Positions 16,184 through 25,315 of a stretch of 64,000 bases of DNA are shown here, piece after piece. Both the position numbers and the translations under genes were made by a program. Within the stretch, counting starts at the first letter, position 1; every line of letters begins with the position of its first letter. The notes under the pieces are model-generated. The model saw only the letters and a list, made by a program, of their open reading frames with translations, ran no database searches and was not told the DNA's origin. Source of the DNA: Nocardia jejuensis NBRC 103114 (lineage in GTDB: Bacteria; Actinomycetota; Actinomycetes; Mycobacteriales; Mycobacteriaceae); the NCBI RefSeq assembly GCF_001613145.1, contig NZ_BDBU01000025.1:1-64000 (forward strand). Reading direction: 5' to 3'.

Positions 16184-17098
16184 ATGACCGCCGCCGTCGC
16201 GCCGCTCGATCATGCGACCACCGCTCCCCGTCCCGAGCGCCGCCCGTTCGGGCCCGGCAGCCGGATGTGGGAAGACACCGGCCTGATCACCTTCTCCCTG
16301 ACCGCGGGATCGGCCTTCCTGTTGCAGACGATGGAGCCGAGCATCGCGGCGGTCGTGGACGAGCACTCCAGCTTCCGCACCGACGCCCTCGGCCGCGCCG
16401 CCCGCAGCATCGCCTCGGTGATGATGTGGATCTACGGCGGCGAGGAGGCACTCGGCGAGGCCGACCGCCTGCGCGCGATGCACGCCACCCTGAACTCCAC
16501 GGACGCCCAGGGCGTCAAGCACCAGGCGCTGTCCTCGGGTCCGTGGGCCTGGGTGCTGCACACCGCGATCTTCGCCTTCACCGAGGGCAACAAGTACTTC
16601 TCCACCGAGAAACTCACCGAGGAGGCGAAGGAGTCGTACTACCAGGAGGTCGTGCAGCTGATGCGCAACTTCTCGGTGCCGCCCAAGGAGATTCCGGCCA
16701 CCTTCGCCGAGTGGGAGCCGTGGTTCGCCGATCAGGTGGAGAACCACCTGATCGTCACGAACGTCGCCTACGACTATCTGAAGGTCTCGCGCGAGCTGGC
16801 TCCGCCGAAGCAGGTTCCGGCCGCGCTGCGTCCCCTGTGGCGCGCCACGACCGCGCCCATCGGACGCATGCAGAACTTCTTCACCGTGGGCACCACCCCC
16901 GAGATCATTCGCGAGAAGCTCGGCCTGGAGTGGTCCGAGCAGGACGAGCGCACCCTGCGCGTGCTGGGCTGGGTCATCGGCCGCACCGTCCCGAAGCTGC
17001 CCGAGCGGGTGCGGTATTTCCCCATCGCCTACGAGGCACGGCGCGTGGAGCGTGACCGCGCGCGGCTGCGCAAGATGATCGCGCTCCGGCCGATCTGA
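16184..17098 (+). CDS. DUF2236 / MpaB-type oxygenase-like protein
   Basis: A 304-aa protein of the DUF2236 family, which includes the rubber oxygenase Lcp and the fungal MpaB, both haem- or iron-dependent in characterised members. Visible family features are the opening GPGSRMWEDTGLITFSL, WVLHTAIFAFTEGNKYF with a candidate metal-ligand His, and the C-terminal TVPKLPERVRYFPI. There is no signal peptide. A strong AAAGGAG precedes the ATG. Nocardia and mycobacteria carry many paralogues, and the substrate here is not predictable. It is divergent from the 54-aa gene. Confidence 0.82.
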   Translation: MTAAVAPLDHATTAPRPERRPFGPGSRMWEDTGLITFSLTAGSAFLLQTMEPSIAAVVDEHSSFRTDALGRAARSIASVMMWIYGGEEALGEADRLRAMHATLNSTDAQGVKHQALSSGPWAWVLHTAIFAFTEGNKYFSTEKLTEEAKESYYQEVVQLMRNFSVPPKEIPATFAEWEPWFADQVENHLIVTNVAYDYLKVSRELAPPKQVPAALRPLWRATTAPIGRMQNFFTVGTTPEIIREKLGLEWSEQDERTLRVLGWVIGRTVPKLPERVRYFPIAYEARRVERDRARLRKMIALRPI

Positions 17099-17180
17099 CC
17101 GCGGCCGAGGCTCGGCTCCGCCGGGCGCACCCTGTTTCCTGGGGCTGGCTTCGCGAGGCGATACCCACGAAGGTCACTAT

Positions 17181-18845
17181 GTGATCATGCGGATGGTGTT
17201 GTGGCGGGCCTTGATCGGCCTGCTGCTGGTGGTGGGTTGTGCGGCGGTGCCGGGGCAGGCGAGTGCGGACGCGGACACGATCTACCAGTGGCGCGAGGAA
17301 TACATCACCGCGCCCGACGGCACACGCCTGCACGCGGACATCCTGCGACCGGCCGGAATCGCGGACGACGCGCGCACGCCGGTGGTGATGACGGTGAGCC
17401 CCTACCGCGCGCATCTCGCGTATCTGAGCCAGCCGCGCGTCAAGGGCGGCCCGTCCACCGAGAACCTGCAGGCGGAGCTGTTCCTGAAGGCGGGCTACAC
17501 CTATGTGGTGGTGGATCTGCGCGGCTTCGGCGGGTCGAACGGCTGCCCGGACTTCGGCGGTCCGGGGGAACGCTCGGATGTGAAGACCGCGGTCGAATGG
17601 GCTGCCGCGCAGCCCTGGTCGACCGGCAGGGTCGGGCTGAACGGCACCTCGTACGAGGCGTGGACCGGGCTGATGGGGTTGGCCGAGAAGCCGGCCGGGC
17701 TGGCCGCGGTCGCGGCGTTCGAGCCGGTGGTGGATCCCAATTCCTACCTGTACATGCAGGGCGTGGCGTGGAAGTTCTCGCTGAAGCCGATCAGCGAGAA
17801 CGGGGTTCGGCCGGGTGACTTCGCGGGCTTCGAGCATCTGCTGATCGCCTCGACACCGGGATATCCGACCGATTCGCCCGAGTACCGCGCCAATGCCACC
17901 GCTGTCGACGCGGGCTGCTATCAGCGGTATCTGGCCGACACCACGGATCACGACGACTCCACCGCGTTCTGGCAGGAGCGGGACCTGGTGCAGCGGGTGC
18001 GCGGCAACACCATTCCACTGTTCCTCGGGCAGGGCTTCATCGACTACAACACGCGCGCGGATCGGGTCTTCCAGCTGTGGAACGGGCTCGGCCCGGGTGA
18101 GCACAAGGCGTGGTTCGGGCAGTGGGGGCACCGCAATTGCACCGACAAGTGCGGCACCCCGAATTTCGATTCCGAACTGCTGGCGTTCTTCGACCGGCAT
18201 GTGGCCGGCAAGGATGTGACGGTGCCGGGACCGCGCATCACCGTCAATCAGTTCGACGGGGGCTGGCGGTCGGAGACGGCATGGCCGCCCGCCGACAGCC
18301 GGTCGGTCGAGGTGGATCTGCGCACCGGCGGTTACACCGATCGAGGGCTGACGCCCGGGGCGGACCGGGATCTGTGGTCGGTCAGCCAGCCACTCGCACA
18401 GGATCAGCAACTGTCCGGAATCACCACGGCCACACTGGGTCTCGACGGTCCACCGACCGCCTCGGTCACGGTGGAGCTGTACGACATCGCGCCGGACAAT
18501 GTGGCGACCGTGATCACCCGGGGCATCGCTCCGGTGACGCCGACCGCTCAGGTGCGGCTGCTGGCGCAGGACTGGCCGATCCCGGCGGGGCACCGGATCG
18601 GGTTCCGGATCACCGACGTGGTGGACGACGTATGGGCGCACTCCCCCGCGTTCGCTCATGTCGGCGTGACCGCGGCGCACGTCCGGCTCCCGATGCTGAC
18701 GGCCGTGCGCACGCCCGACCTGCCCGGCGGACTTCCCGAGGGAATTCCCAAGTGGCGCGCCGAGAAGTCCACCCCGCTGGCGGCGGATCTGATCGACAAT
18801 GCAGCGGTGAGCATCGACTTCCCGCCGCGCACCGGCGCCCGATGA
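17181..18845 (+). CDS. X-Pro dipeptidyl-peptidase/CocE-type hydrolase, exported
   Basis: A 554-aa S15-family alpha/beta hydrolase. The N terminus is a hydrophobic signal ending LLLVVGCAAVPG, which resembles a lipobox with Cys, so it may be a lipoprotein. The nucleophile Ser is in LNGTSYEAW, the Asp is likely in GFIDYN and the His in GQWGHRNC. A C-terminal jelly-roll (X-Pro C-terminal domain) covers about residues 360-540. Substrates of the family range from X-Pro peptides to esters. The GTG start has GAAGG upstream. Its stop overlaps the next gene's start (ATGA). Confidence 0.86.
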   Translation: MIMRMVLWRALIGLLLVVGCAAVPGQASADADTIYQWREEYITAPDGTRLHADILRPAGIADDARTPVVMTVSPYRAHLAYLSQPRVKGGPSTENLQAELFLKAGYTYVVVDLRGFGGSNGCPDFGGPGERSDVKTAVEWAAAQPWSTGRVGLNGTSYEAWTGLMGLAEKPAGLAAVAAFEPVVDPNSYLYMQGVAWKFSLKPISENGVRPGDFAGFEHLLIASTPGYPTDSPEYRANATAVDAGCYQRYLADTTDHDDSTAFWQERDLVQRVRGNTIPLFLGQGFIDYNTRADRVFQLWNGLGPGEHKAWFGQWGHRNCTDKCGTPNFDSELLAFFDRHVAGKDVTVPGPRITVNQFDGGWRSETAWPPADSRSVEVDLRTGGYTDRGLTPGADRDLWSVSQPLAQDQQLSGITTATLGLDGPPTASVTVELYDIAPDNVATVITRGIAPVTPTAQVRLLAQDWPIPAGHRIGFRITDVVDDVWAHSPAFAHVGVTAAHVRLPMLTAVRTPDLPGGLPEGIPKWRAEKSTPLAADLIDNAAVSIDFPPRTGAR

Positions 18846-20200
18846 CCGGTACCGACCCGGCCGAGCCCACGGTCGACGACGCCATCGCGGAGCGGCTCGC
18901 CGCGGCGCTGCGGTGTGCCACCGTGTCCTTCGAGGACCCGGCCGATATCGACCTCGGCGAATTCGACCGGCTGACGGAACATCTCGAACGCAGTTTTCCG
19001 CTGGTGCACCGGGAGCTGACCTGCGAGCGGTTCGGCCACGGCCGCTTGTACCGGTGGGACGGAACCGAGTCGGCGAACGGTCGGGCCGCGGCGATTCTGC
19101 TGGCGCACATGGATGTCGTACCGGTGGATGGCGCCCAGGGCTGGACGCATCCGCCGTTCGCGGGGGTGGTGGACGAGGAATTCATCTGGGGTCGCGGAGC
19201 CATCGACGACAAGAGTCGGGTGCTCGCGATTCTGGAGGCGGTCGAGGGTGCGCTGGCGGCGGGAATTCGACCGCGGCGCACCGTGATTCTGGCCTTCGGA
19301 CACGACGAAGAGGTGTTCGGCGAGACCGGGGCGGCGCGCATGGCCGAGCGGCTGCGCGAATCCGGGGTGCGGGCGGATCTGCTGCTCGACGAGGGTGGGG
19401 TGATCACGACCGGGGTGGCCGACGGGATCGATGTCCCGGTGGCCACGATCATGGTGGGCGAGAAGGGATTCGCCACGGTCCGGCTGACGGTGTCGGGGGT
19501 GGGCGGGCATTCGTCCATGCCCGGCCGGCAGACCGCGGTGGGGCGGTTGGCGCGGGCGGTGGCGCGGCTGCAGGATCGTCCGCTTCCGCTGCGGTTGACG
19601 CCGGTGACGCTCGACATGCTCACGCGTCTGCGGACATTCATGGGCGAGCCGCGTCGGAGTCTGCTCGGGGTGGCGCGGGTGGCCGCGCCCGCGGTGGTGC
19701 GGATTCTGGCGGCTCGGCCGCAGACCGAGGCGCTGGTGCGCACCACCACCGCGCCGACGGTGATTCACGGCGGGGTGAAGGCGAACGTGCTGCCGCAGCG
19801 TGCCGAGGCATACGTGAATTTTCGTATCCTGCCCGGTGATTCGGTGCAGACGGTGCTGGCGCACTGCCGCAGGGTGGTGCGCGACGAGGGGGTGACGATC
19901 GAGGTGGTCGGCACCGCGTCGGAGCCGACTCCCGATCCGTCCGCCGGTCCCGCATTCGATCTGATCGCCGATATCGCCACCGAGACCGTCCCCGGCATCG
20001 CTGTCACCGTCGGCCTCGTCCCCGGTGCGACCGATGCCCGCTACTACGACGGCCTCGCCGATACCCGCTGTAATTTCGCCCCCATCGTCCTGGACAGCGC
20101 CGACCTCGAGCGCATCCACGGCACCGACGAGCGCATCTCCCGCGCCAACTACGCCCGCCTCATCACCTTCAACCGTCTCCTGATCGAACGCCTCGCCTGA
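18842..20200 (+). CDS. M20 family zinc peptidase
   Basis: A 452-aa M20 metallopeptidase of the carboxypeptidase/PM20D1 type. The metal-site motifs are LLAHMDVVPV (His and following Asp), GRGAIDDKSR (bridging Asp) and GHDEEVFGETGA (catalytic and metal Glu). A dimerisation domain with GVGGHSSMPGRQTA follows, and the C-terminal GATDARYYDG holds further ligands. There is no signal peptide. The ATG overlaps the S15 hydrolase stop, so the pair is translationally coupled and may act on successive peptide-like substrates. Confidence 0.9.
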   Translation: MTGTDPAEPTVDDAIAERLAAALRCATVSFEDPADIDLGEFDRLTEHLERSFPLVHRELTCERFGHGRLYRWDGTESANGRAAAILLAHMDVVPVDGAQGWTHPPFAGVVDEEFIWGRGAIDDKSRVLAILEAVEGALAAGIRPRRTVILAFGHDEEVFGETGAARMAERLRESGVRADLLLDEGGVITTGVADGIDVPVATIMVGEKGFATVRLTVSGVGGHSSMPGRQTAVGRLARAVARLQDRPLPLRLTPVTLDMLTRLRTFMGEPRRSLLGVARVAAPAVVRILAARPQTEALVRTTTAPTVIHGGVKANVLPQRAEAYVNFRILPGDSVQTVLAHCRRVVRDEGVTIEVVGTASEPTPDPSAGPAFDLIADIATETVPGIAVTVGLVPGATDARYYDGLADTRCNFAPIVLDSADLERIHGTDERISRANYARLITFNRLLIERLA

Positions 20201-20557
20201 GCGGTCACCGGTCCAGGCTTCACCGCGCCTCCGGTCCGTTCGCACAGGCAATCGTCCGTCTTCCGGCCTACGGCGGGCCGGTACGGCAATCTCTCGAGCA
20301 TCGCCCGCGCGCAAGAGGGGCCGGCGGCCGACCATCAGGTACCGGCCGCTCGCATCGGGGACTGTGTTCGGTCCCAGCTCGAGGCGGGGGAACCGCTGAT
20401 AATCCGGATCGAAGTGGGCGAATCGCACTGATTCGGAAGAGGTGGGTGAGAATGGCTGGGCCGGTAGTCGACGAATCGGGCGGCCGTGGCCCGAGGTCGG
20501 TGAGAACCTTCCGGCGTGCGTGACGACCACGATCCCGACCCGAAGGGAACAACAACG
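20201..20557. other. 357-base gap before the lipase gene
   Basis: No gene, RNA or terminator is convincing here. A 116-codon frame on the minus strand has no supporting signal and an Arg/Pro-rich composition typical of chance frames in GC-rich DNA. The last part contains GAAGGGA, which serves as the ribosome-binding site of the lipase. Confidence 0.6.
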
Positions 20558-21397
20558 ATGACCCGACACGAAACCGGCGAATTCCAGGGCAACGGCGGGC
20601 GGGTGTTCTGGCAGGCATGGCTGCCGGACGGTGATCCGCGGGCCGTGGTGGTGATCGTGCACGGGTATGCCGAGCATTCGGGTCGGTACGCGCATCTGGC
20701 GACGCGGTTGAACGAGGACGGGATCGCGGCGTACGCGCTCGACCACATCGGGCACGGCAGGTCCGAGGGTGCGCGCGCGAACGTGGGGTCGCTGGACGCG
20801 GCCGCGGACAATGTGGCGACGCTGCTCGAGCTCGCCTCCGACCGTCATCCCGGCCTGCCGCGCTTCGTCTTCGGGCACAGCATGGGCGGGCTCACCGTGT
20901 CCTATCTGGCGACGCGCGGACCGCTGCGGGTGGACGGCGTCGCGCTCTCGGGCCCGGCGGTCGTGGTCGAGGGCGGCAACCCGGTGTCACGGCTGCTCGC
21001 GCCGCTCGTTTCCCGGATCGCCCCGAATCTGCCTGTGGTGAAGCTGGATTCGACGCTGGTGAGCCGCGATCCGGAGGTGGTGCGCGACTACGACGCGGAC
21101 CCGCTCAACCATCACGGCGGCGTCCCGGCGCGCACCGCGCACGAGATGCTGCGCGCGGGCGAGTTCGTCACCGGCCACCTGAGCAATCTCACCGCGCCGC
21201 TGCTGGTGCAGCACGGCACGGCCGACGGCCTGGCCTCCCCGACCGGCACGGACCTGATCGAGAAGGGCGCCGCCTCGAAGGACAAGACGGTGATCCGTTA
21301 CGACGGGCTGTTCCACGAGATCTACAACGATCCGGAGCAGGACAAGGTCATGACCGACCTGATCGACTGGCTGGACGCGCACCTGCCCGCACGGTGA
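20558..21397 (+). CDS. Monoacylglycerol lipase (Rv0183-like)
   Basis: A 279-aa alpha/beta hydrolase matching the monoacylglycerol lipase family in length and motifs; M. tuberculosis Rv0183 is also 279 aa. Blocks are VVIVHGYAEHSGRY, DHIGHGRSEG, the nucleophile elbow FGHSMGG, the acid in HGTADGLASP and the His in GLFHEIYND. It should release glycerol and fatty acid from monoglycerides. The ATG at 20558 follows GAAGGGA; an upstream in-frame start at 20516 is less likely. Confidence 0.9.
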   Translation: MTRHETGEFQGNGGRVFWQAWLPDGDPRAVVVIVHGYAEHSGRYAHLATRLNEDGIAAYALDHIGHGRSEGARANVGSLDAAADNVATLLELASDRHPGLPRFVFGHSMGGLTVSYLATRGPLRVDGVALSGPAVVVEGGNPVSRLLAPLVSRIAPNLPVVKLDSTLVSRDPEVVRDYDADPLNHHGGVPARTAHEMLRAGEFVTGHLSNLTAPLLVQHGTADGLASPTGTDLIEKGAASKDKTVIRYDGLFHEIYNDPEQDKVMTDLIDWLDAHLPAR

Positions 21398-21597
21398 GCG
21401 CCGGTACCTGGAGTCGGGCACACCGACTCCGGGACAACCGGTTTCGCCTGCCCGACAGCCGGAAGGCGGTGCGTGTCACCGTCCACGCCTCGGGCACGCA
21501 GGAGACTCCCCGCGCGGGCACGCGATCGGTCCACCGGCGAGCCCTCGCGCCATCGTCGTCGTCATCGCGCACCGCCACTGTGACCGGGTGCCGACAG

Positions 21598-23046
21598 TTA
21601 CCTGTAGGTCGTGAGGCAGGCCGTATCGCCGTCCAGGACTCCGGTGCGGAATGCCTCGAGCCTGACGAAGCCGCTCGTCACCACGTTGCCGTTCACGTCG
21701 GAGGCGGCGAGGCCGTCGGACAGGAGTCCGGAGACCGCCTCGTCGAGATCGTCTGCCGACAGGCGTAATTGGCTCTCGGGCAGGCTGAGTCTGGTCGTGA
21801 ACGCGCCCGACAGGCAGGCCGTGCGCAGACCGGCGGTGTCCGCGCCGGTCAGGGCGAGCTTGCGATCGTTCTGCAGGGCGAGCATGTAGCGCGAGGCGAA
21901 CACCACGAAGGCGTTGTAGTCACCGGCGACCAAGGAGGACAGGATCTCGCTGTCGTCGCCGCCGCGCGCGCGTTTGGCCAGCGCCGCGATGTCCGCACCG
22001 ATGGTGTCGGAGCTCGGGCAATACGAAACCTGCTGCGTGGTGGTCACATTGGAGCAGCCGGTGGTGACGCCGCCGTAGTCGTAGGCGGGGGCGCGCCCGA
22101 GCGGGAAGTTCTTCGCCAGCGCCTGCGCGACCAGGTCGAGCGAGGCTCGATCCACTGCCAACTGCCCGGTCTGCTCCCCCGGCTGATAGCTCGCGGGCAG
22201 GGTGCCGCGGCGCTGCTGCAATTCCTTGCGGGTGATGCTCTTACAGGTCTGCGCGCCGTCGGTGTAGCCCATCTGGATCGCGGTCACGCGTTCGAACGCG
22301 GTGCCGTGTTCGTCCTTGGAGGCTCCCGGTTCCCGGTCCCGGACCGCGATGGCCGCGCCGAGCACTCCGTTCATGCCATCGGTGGTGTTGAGCGTGAAGT
22401 GCCGCGAATTGCCCTCCGCCACATAGCGAAGGAAGACTCCGGCGAGGCAGTCCCCCTGTTGTTCGCGCACCACGCTCGGGGTCGACGCCCCGTTGAGGTC
22501 GGCCTGCGCCTGCACCGAGTGCCCGTACTCGTGGGCCAGCACCATCACCACCGACATCGGGCCGAACTTCTTCACCAGCTCCGGCAGCAACACCCCGCGA
22601 TCCCAGCCGATGGACGGATCGACGGTGCAGTACGCGGCGTTGACCTGCCCGGCGGTATTGGACCGGCAGAAATCGATGGACTGCTGCTTGGGCGCGGTGG
22701 CATCCCAGGAGATAAAGCGACTCACCGGTGCGAACACGCCGGGAAAGTTCTCGGAGTATCTGCTCGTCCAGTACTCCTGCATATCGGCCATGGCATTCAT
22801 GGACAGCTTGTCGATCGCGCCGCCGTCGCTGTTCTCGGCGGTCATGGTGGTGTCGGCGACGCCGGTGCGGGGACCGGTCGGCCCCGTCGCCGATGCCGAT
22901 GCCGAACCGCTGAGTTCGAACGGGTTGTCCGCACCGGTCGAAACACCCGGTGTATCAGTAGTTTTCAGCGAGTCGCACCCGGTGATCGCCCCAGCGATCA
23001 CCAGCAGTGCGACGGCCAGCCCCGCCCGCAGACGTGGAATCCTCAT
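21598..23046 (-). CDS. Neutral zinc metallopeptidase lipoprotein
   Basis: A 482-aa lipoprotein of the neutral zinc metallopeptidase family (PF04228). The signal peptide ends at the lipobox AGAITGC (Cys about residue 24). The zinc site is VLAHEYGHSVQAQ (HExxH), and a QGDCLAG segment follows. The C-terminal ~200 residues are less conserved and contain paired cysteines. The ATG is preceded by GGAGG. It should sit on the outer face of the membrane; its substrate is unknown. It is divergent from neither neighbour and converges with the lipase gene. Confidence 0.86.
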   Translation of the reverse strand: MRIPRLRAGLAVALLVIAGAITGCDSLKTTDTPGVSTGADNPFELSGSASASATGPTGPRTGVADTTMTAENSDGGAIDKLSMNAMADMQEYWTSRYSENFPGVFAPVSRFISWDATAPKQQSIDFCRSNTAGQVNAAYCTVDPSIGWDRGVLLPELVKKFGPMSVVMVLAHEYGHSVQAQADLNGASTPSVVREQQGDCLAGVFLRYVAEGNSRHFTLNTTDGMNGVLGAAIAVRDREPGASKDEHGTAFERVTAIQMGYTDGAQTCKSITRKELQQRRGTLPASYQPGEQTGQLAVDRASLDLVAQALAKNFPLGRAPAYDYGGVTTGCSNVTTTQQVSYCPSSDTIGADIAALAKRARGGDDSEILSSLVAGDYNAFVVFASRYMLALQNDRKLALTGADTAGLRTACLSGAFTTRLSLPESQLRLSADDLDEAVSGLLSDGLAASDVNGNVVTSGFVRLEAFRTGVLDGDTACLTTYR

Positions 23047-23143
23047 CGTGCCTCCGACCACGGCCCGGGTGGTACCCCGGACCACTGGTCGGGAGCCGAG
23101 GTTCACACCCTGTTCCGACTCCGAGTATCCACTTTTTCGGCGT

Positions 23144-24151
23144 TCAAAGCCGCAGTCTCGCAACGACTGCTCGATGATCGGACTTCGGAATGCTCAGCGA
23201 GTGCACCTCGGTGGCGTGTCCGCCAGCGACCAGCACCCGGTCGATTCCGATGACCGGCCCCCATGCGTGATCGTTCGGGAAGGTCGGCAGCGCCCCGACG
23301 CCGACGAGTTCCGCGGAGTCGGCGTACCTGTCGCTCAACAGATCTCGATACAGCGAGTGGTCGTAGGTGGCGTTGAAATCGCCGCCGACGATGACCTGGC
23401 CGGTCGGCTGGGCCAGCAGGTCGCGAATGGTGCGCAACTCGTGCTGCCAGGAATCGAAGTCGATGTTCGGCGGCACCGGATGCAGCGAGAACACCGTGAC
23501 GGGTCCACGATCCGGGTGAATCATGGTGGCGCGCAGGTTGTTCAGCCAGAAGCCGTCGAACTTGACCTCGTCCCGCAGCGGGTAGCGGCTGAAGATGCCC
23601 GACCCCTGCCCGCCGCCCGAGGGCTGAGTGAAGTGGTACGGCAGCTCGGCGTCGATACCCGCGGTCTGCAAGCGCTGCAGGATCTCCGGCGTGAGCTCGC
23701 TGAGGGTGAGCACCTCGATCCTGTTGTCCCGCACGCCCTGTACGACGGCGTCGGCATCGGCCAGGCCGAACAGCAGGTTGGACTGCATGACAGCGACATC
23801 CACCCCCGGCGGGGCGGACCCGTCCGGCCACAGCATGGGCAGCTGCGTCCACACCGCGCCCGCGGTGACGACCAGCGCCGCCGCGGCGGTCTTCCACTGC
23901 CGGGCCAGCGCGAACAACACCGTCGCGAGCACACAGCCGAGCATCAGATACGACGCGAAGGACGCCGCGAGCACCAGCGTCCGCACCGGTAAGCGGTTGT
24001 AGTGCAACCCCACCCCGGCCACTCCGGCCACCAGGGCGAGCCACCCCGACACCAACGAAATCCACCGCAGCGGACCTCGGCGTTTCTTGTCCGGCGAACC
24101 CACTTCGGGCCCCCCACCGGACACTTCCTCTTGCGCCAGCACACGAACCAC
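23144..24151 (-). CDS. Membrane-anchored endonuclease/exonuclease/phosphatase-family protein
   Basis: A 335-aa protein with three hydrophobic helices in residues 20-110 followed by an EEP catalytic domain. Active-site motifs are VMQSNLLFG, LSELTPE (metal Glu), VFSLHPVPP, VIVGGDFNAT and the C-terminal SDHRAVVA. The domain fold covers nucleases, phosphodiesterases and sphingomyelinases; members with this topology are usually of unknown substrate and placed outside the cell. I chose the GTG at 24151 because GGGGAGG lies eight bases upstream; a GTG at 24160 would be too close to it. Confidence 0.8.
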   Translation of the reverse strand: MVRVLAQEEVSGGGPEVGSPDKKRRGPLRWISLVSGWLALVAGVAGVGLHYNRLPVRTLVLAASFASYLMLGCVLATVLFALARQWKTAAAALVVTAGAVWTQLPMLWPDGSAPPGVDVAVMQSNLLFGLADADAVVQGVRDNRIEVLTLSELTPEILQRLQTAGIDAELPYHFTQPSGGGQGSGIFSRYPLRDEVKFDGFWLNNLRATMIHPDRGPVTVFSLHPVPPNIDFDSWQHELRTIRDLLAQPTGQVIVGGDFNATYDHSLYRDLLSDRYADSAELVGVGALPTFPNDHAWGPVIGIDRVLVAGGHATEVHSLSIPKSDHRAVVARLRL

Positions 24152-24254
24152 CAGCAACACCTCCCCTGTTCGCCGCCCACCCTACCTGCACCCTCGCATA
24201 CCCCGTGACCTGCGCGACCCGCCGCGGAAATGGGCTGCGCCGCCGGTCGTGTCC

Positions 24255-25094
24255 ATGGCACAGTCGGGTGTCGTGAGCGAATACCGACGCCTCAACCGGG
24301 CCAACTGGGATGACCGCGCTCCCCTGCACGCCGCCTCCGCGGACTACGCCCTGGACAGGTTCCGCAACGAGCGGGACTTTCTCAGCGAGGTGGTGCGATT
24401 CGATCTGCCCAAGCTCGGTGACATTCGCGGACTGCGCGGCGTACACCTGCAATGCCACATCGGCACGGACACCATGTCGCTGACCCGGCTCGGGGCCGAG
24501 ATGACGGGGCTCGATTTCTCGCCGGCCTCGCTGGCTCAGGCCCGGAAGTTGGCCGAGGAGACCGGCACCGCAATAGAATTCGTGGAATCGGATGTGTACG
24601 TCGCCGTGGAGGTGCTCGGTGCGCGGCAGTTCGATCTGGTCTTCACCGGGATTGGCGCGCTGTGCTGGCTGCCCGATGTGAAGCGCTGGGCCGAGACGGT
24701 CGCGGGTCTGCTGCGTCCCGGCGGGCGGCTGTTCCTGCGCGAGGGACATCCGATGCTGTGGGCGATCGACGAGGAGCGTCTGGACGCGCTGACCCTGGGC
24801 TATCCCTACTTCGAGAACGCCGAGCCGATGGTGTTCCAGGAGCGGACCACCTACGTCTCGGCCGATCGAGCCCTGAGCGAGACGACCACCCACCAGTGGA
24901 ATCACGGTGTGGGGCAGATCATCGGGGCGGTCCTGAATACCGGGATGATCCTCACCGATTTCACCGAGCACGACAGCGTTCCGTGGAATGCGCTGCCCGG
25001 CAGAATGATTCATGGCGACGATGACGAGTGGCGCCTGCTCGAGCACGCCGATCGGCTGCCGCTGTCCTACACGCTGCAGGCGCGCATGCCCTGA
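24255..25094 (+). CDS. Class I SAM-dependent methyltransferase
   Basis: A 279-aa methyltransferase. Motif I reads VHLQCHIGTDTMSL, motif II GLDFSPASLAQA, and LLRPGGRLFLREGHP is the post-core strand. N-terminal YRRLNRANWDDRAPLHA is typical of a common uncharacterised actinobacterial subfamily. The ATG at 24255 and the GTG at 24273 are both possible; the latter fits the family's usual N terminus. It ends seven bases before the inverted repeat that overlaps the promoter of the tRNA-like genes. Whether it is functionally tied to them is unknown. Confidence 0.8.
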   Translation: MAQSGVVSEYRRLNRANWDDRAPLHAASADYALDRFRNERDFLSEVVRFDLPKLGDIRGLRGVHLQCHIGTDTMSLTRLGAEMTGLDFSPASLAQARKLAEETGTAIEFVESDVYVAVEVLGARQFDLVFTGIGALCWLPDVKRWAETVAGLLRPGGRLFLREGHPMLWAIDEERLDALTLGYPYFENAEPMVFQERTTYVSADRALSETTTHQWNHGVGQIIGAVLNTGMILTDFTEHDSVPWNALPGRMIHGDDDEWRLLEHADRLPLSYTLQARMP

Positions 25095-25101
25095 AATAGA
25101 G

Positions 25102-25137
25102 GTGCGAATCCGTCCCGGTCCCCGATACGATTCGCAC
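25102..25137 (+). promoter_or_regulatory. Promoter of the tRNA-like genes within an inverted repeat
   Basis: A perfect 9-bp inverted repeat, gtgcgaatc (25102-25110) and gattcgcac (25129-25137), is separated by 18 bases. A TACGAT -10 candidate (25126-25131) overlaps the right arm, and TGCGAA (25103-25108), 17 bases upstream, overlaps the left arm as a weak -35. Transcription would start just before the first tRNA-like gene at 25142. The layout suggests a repressible promoter, though a hairpin ending the methyltransferase transcript is the alternative. Confidence 0.5.
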
Positions 25138-25141
25138 ACTT

Positions 25142-25216
25142 CATGGAGTAGACCAGCGGTAGGTCACCCGGCTCTTCACCGGGAGGGCGCGGGTTCGAAT
25201 CCCGCCTCCATGTCCA
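25142..25216 (+). tRNA. tRNA-like gene 1 (anticodon CUU by position; atypical)
   Basis: A full cloverleaf: acceptor catggag/ctccatg (7 bp), D stem gacc/ggtc with loop agcggta, anticodon stem cccgg/ccggg, variable loop agggc, T stem gcggg/cccgc with loop ttcgaat, then U73 and an encoded CCA. The anticodon loop is ctcttca: U33 is present, positions 34-36 read CUU (lysine), but position 37 is C, where tRNAs almost always have a purine. C1-G72 and U73 are also unlike lysine tRNAs. Its CCA touches the first base of the second tRNA-like gene. It may be a specialised RNA rather than a translating tRNA. Confidence 0.8.
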
Positions 25217-25288
25217 CCTGGCGTAGCTCAGTGGCAGAGCACCCGGCTCGGGACCGGGAGGGCGCGAGTTCGACCCTCGCTGCCAGGT
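25217..25288 (+). tRNA. tRNA-like gene 2 (anticodon CGG; atypical)
   Basis: A full cloverleaf: acceptor cctggcg/tgccagg (one G-U), D stem gctc/gagc with loop agtggca, anticodon stem cccgg/ccggg, loop ctcggga, variable loop agggc, T stem gcgag/ctcgc with loop ttcgacc, and U73. No CCA is encoded. Positions 34-36 read CGG with G37, which suits proline, and C1-G72 fits proline tRNAs, but U73 and the rest do not look like ordinary bacterial tRNA-Pro. The anticodon arm and variable loop are identical to gene 1 except for three loop bases. It ends 27 bases before the coding sequence. Confidence 0.8.
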
Positions 25289-25315
25289 CGATGATGTTCG
25301 ATTCGGGGAGTCTCT

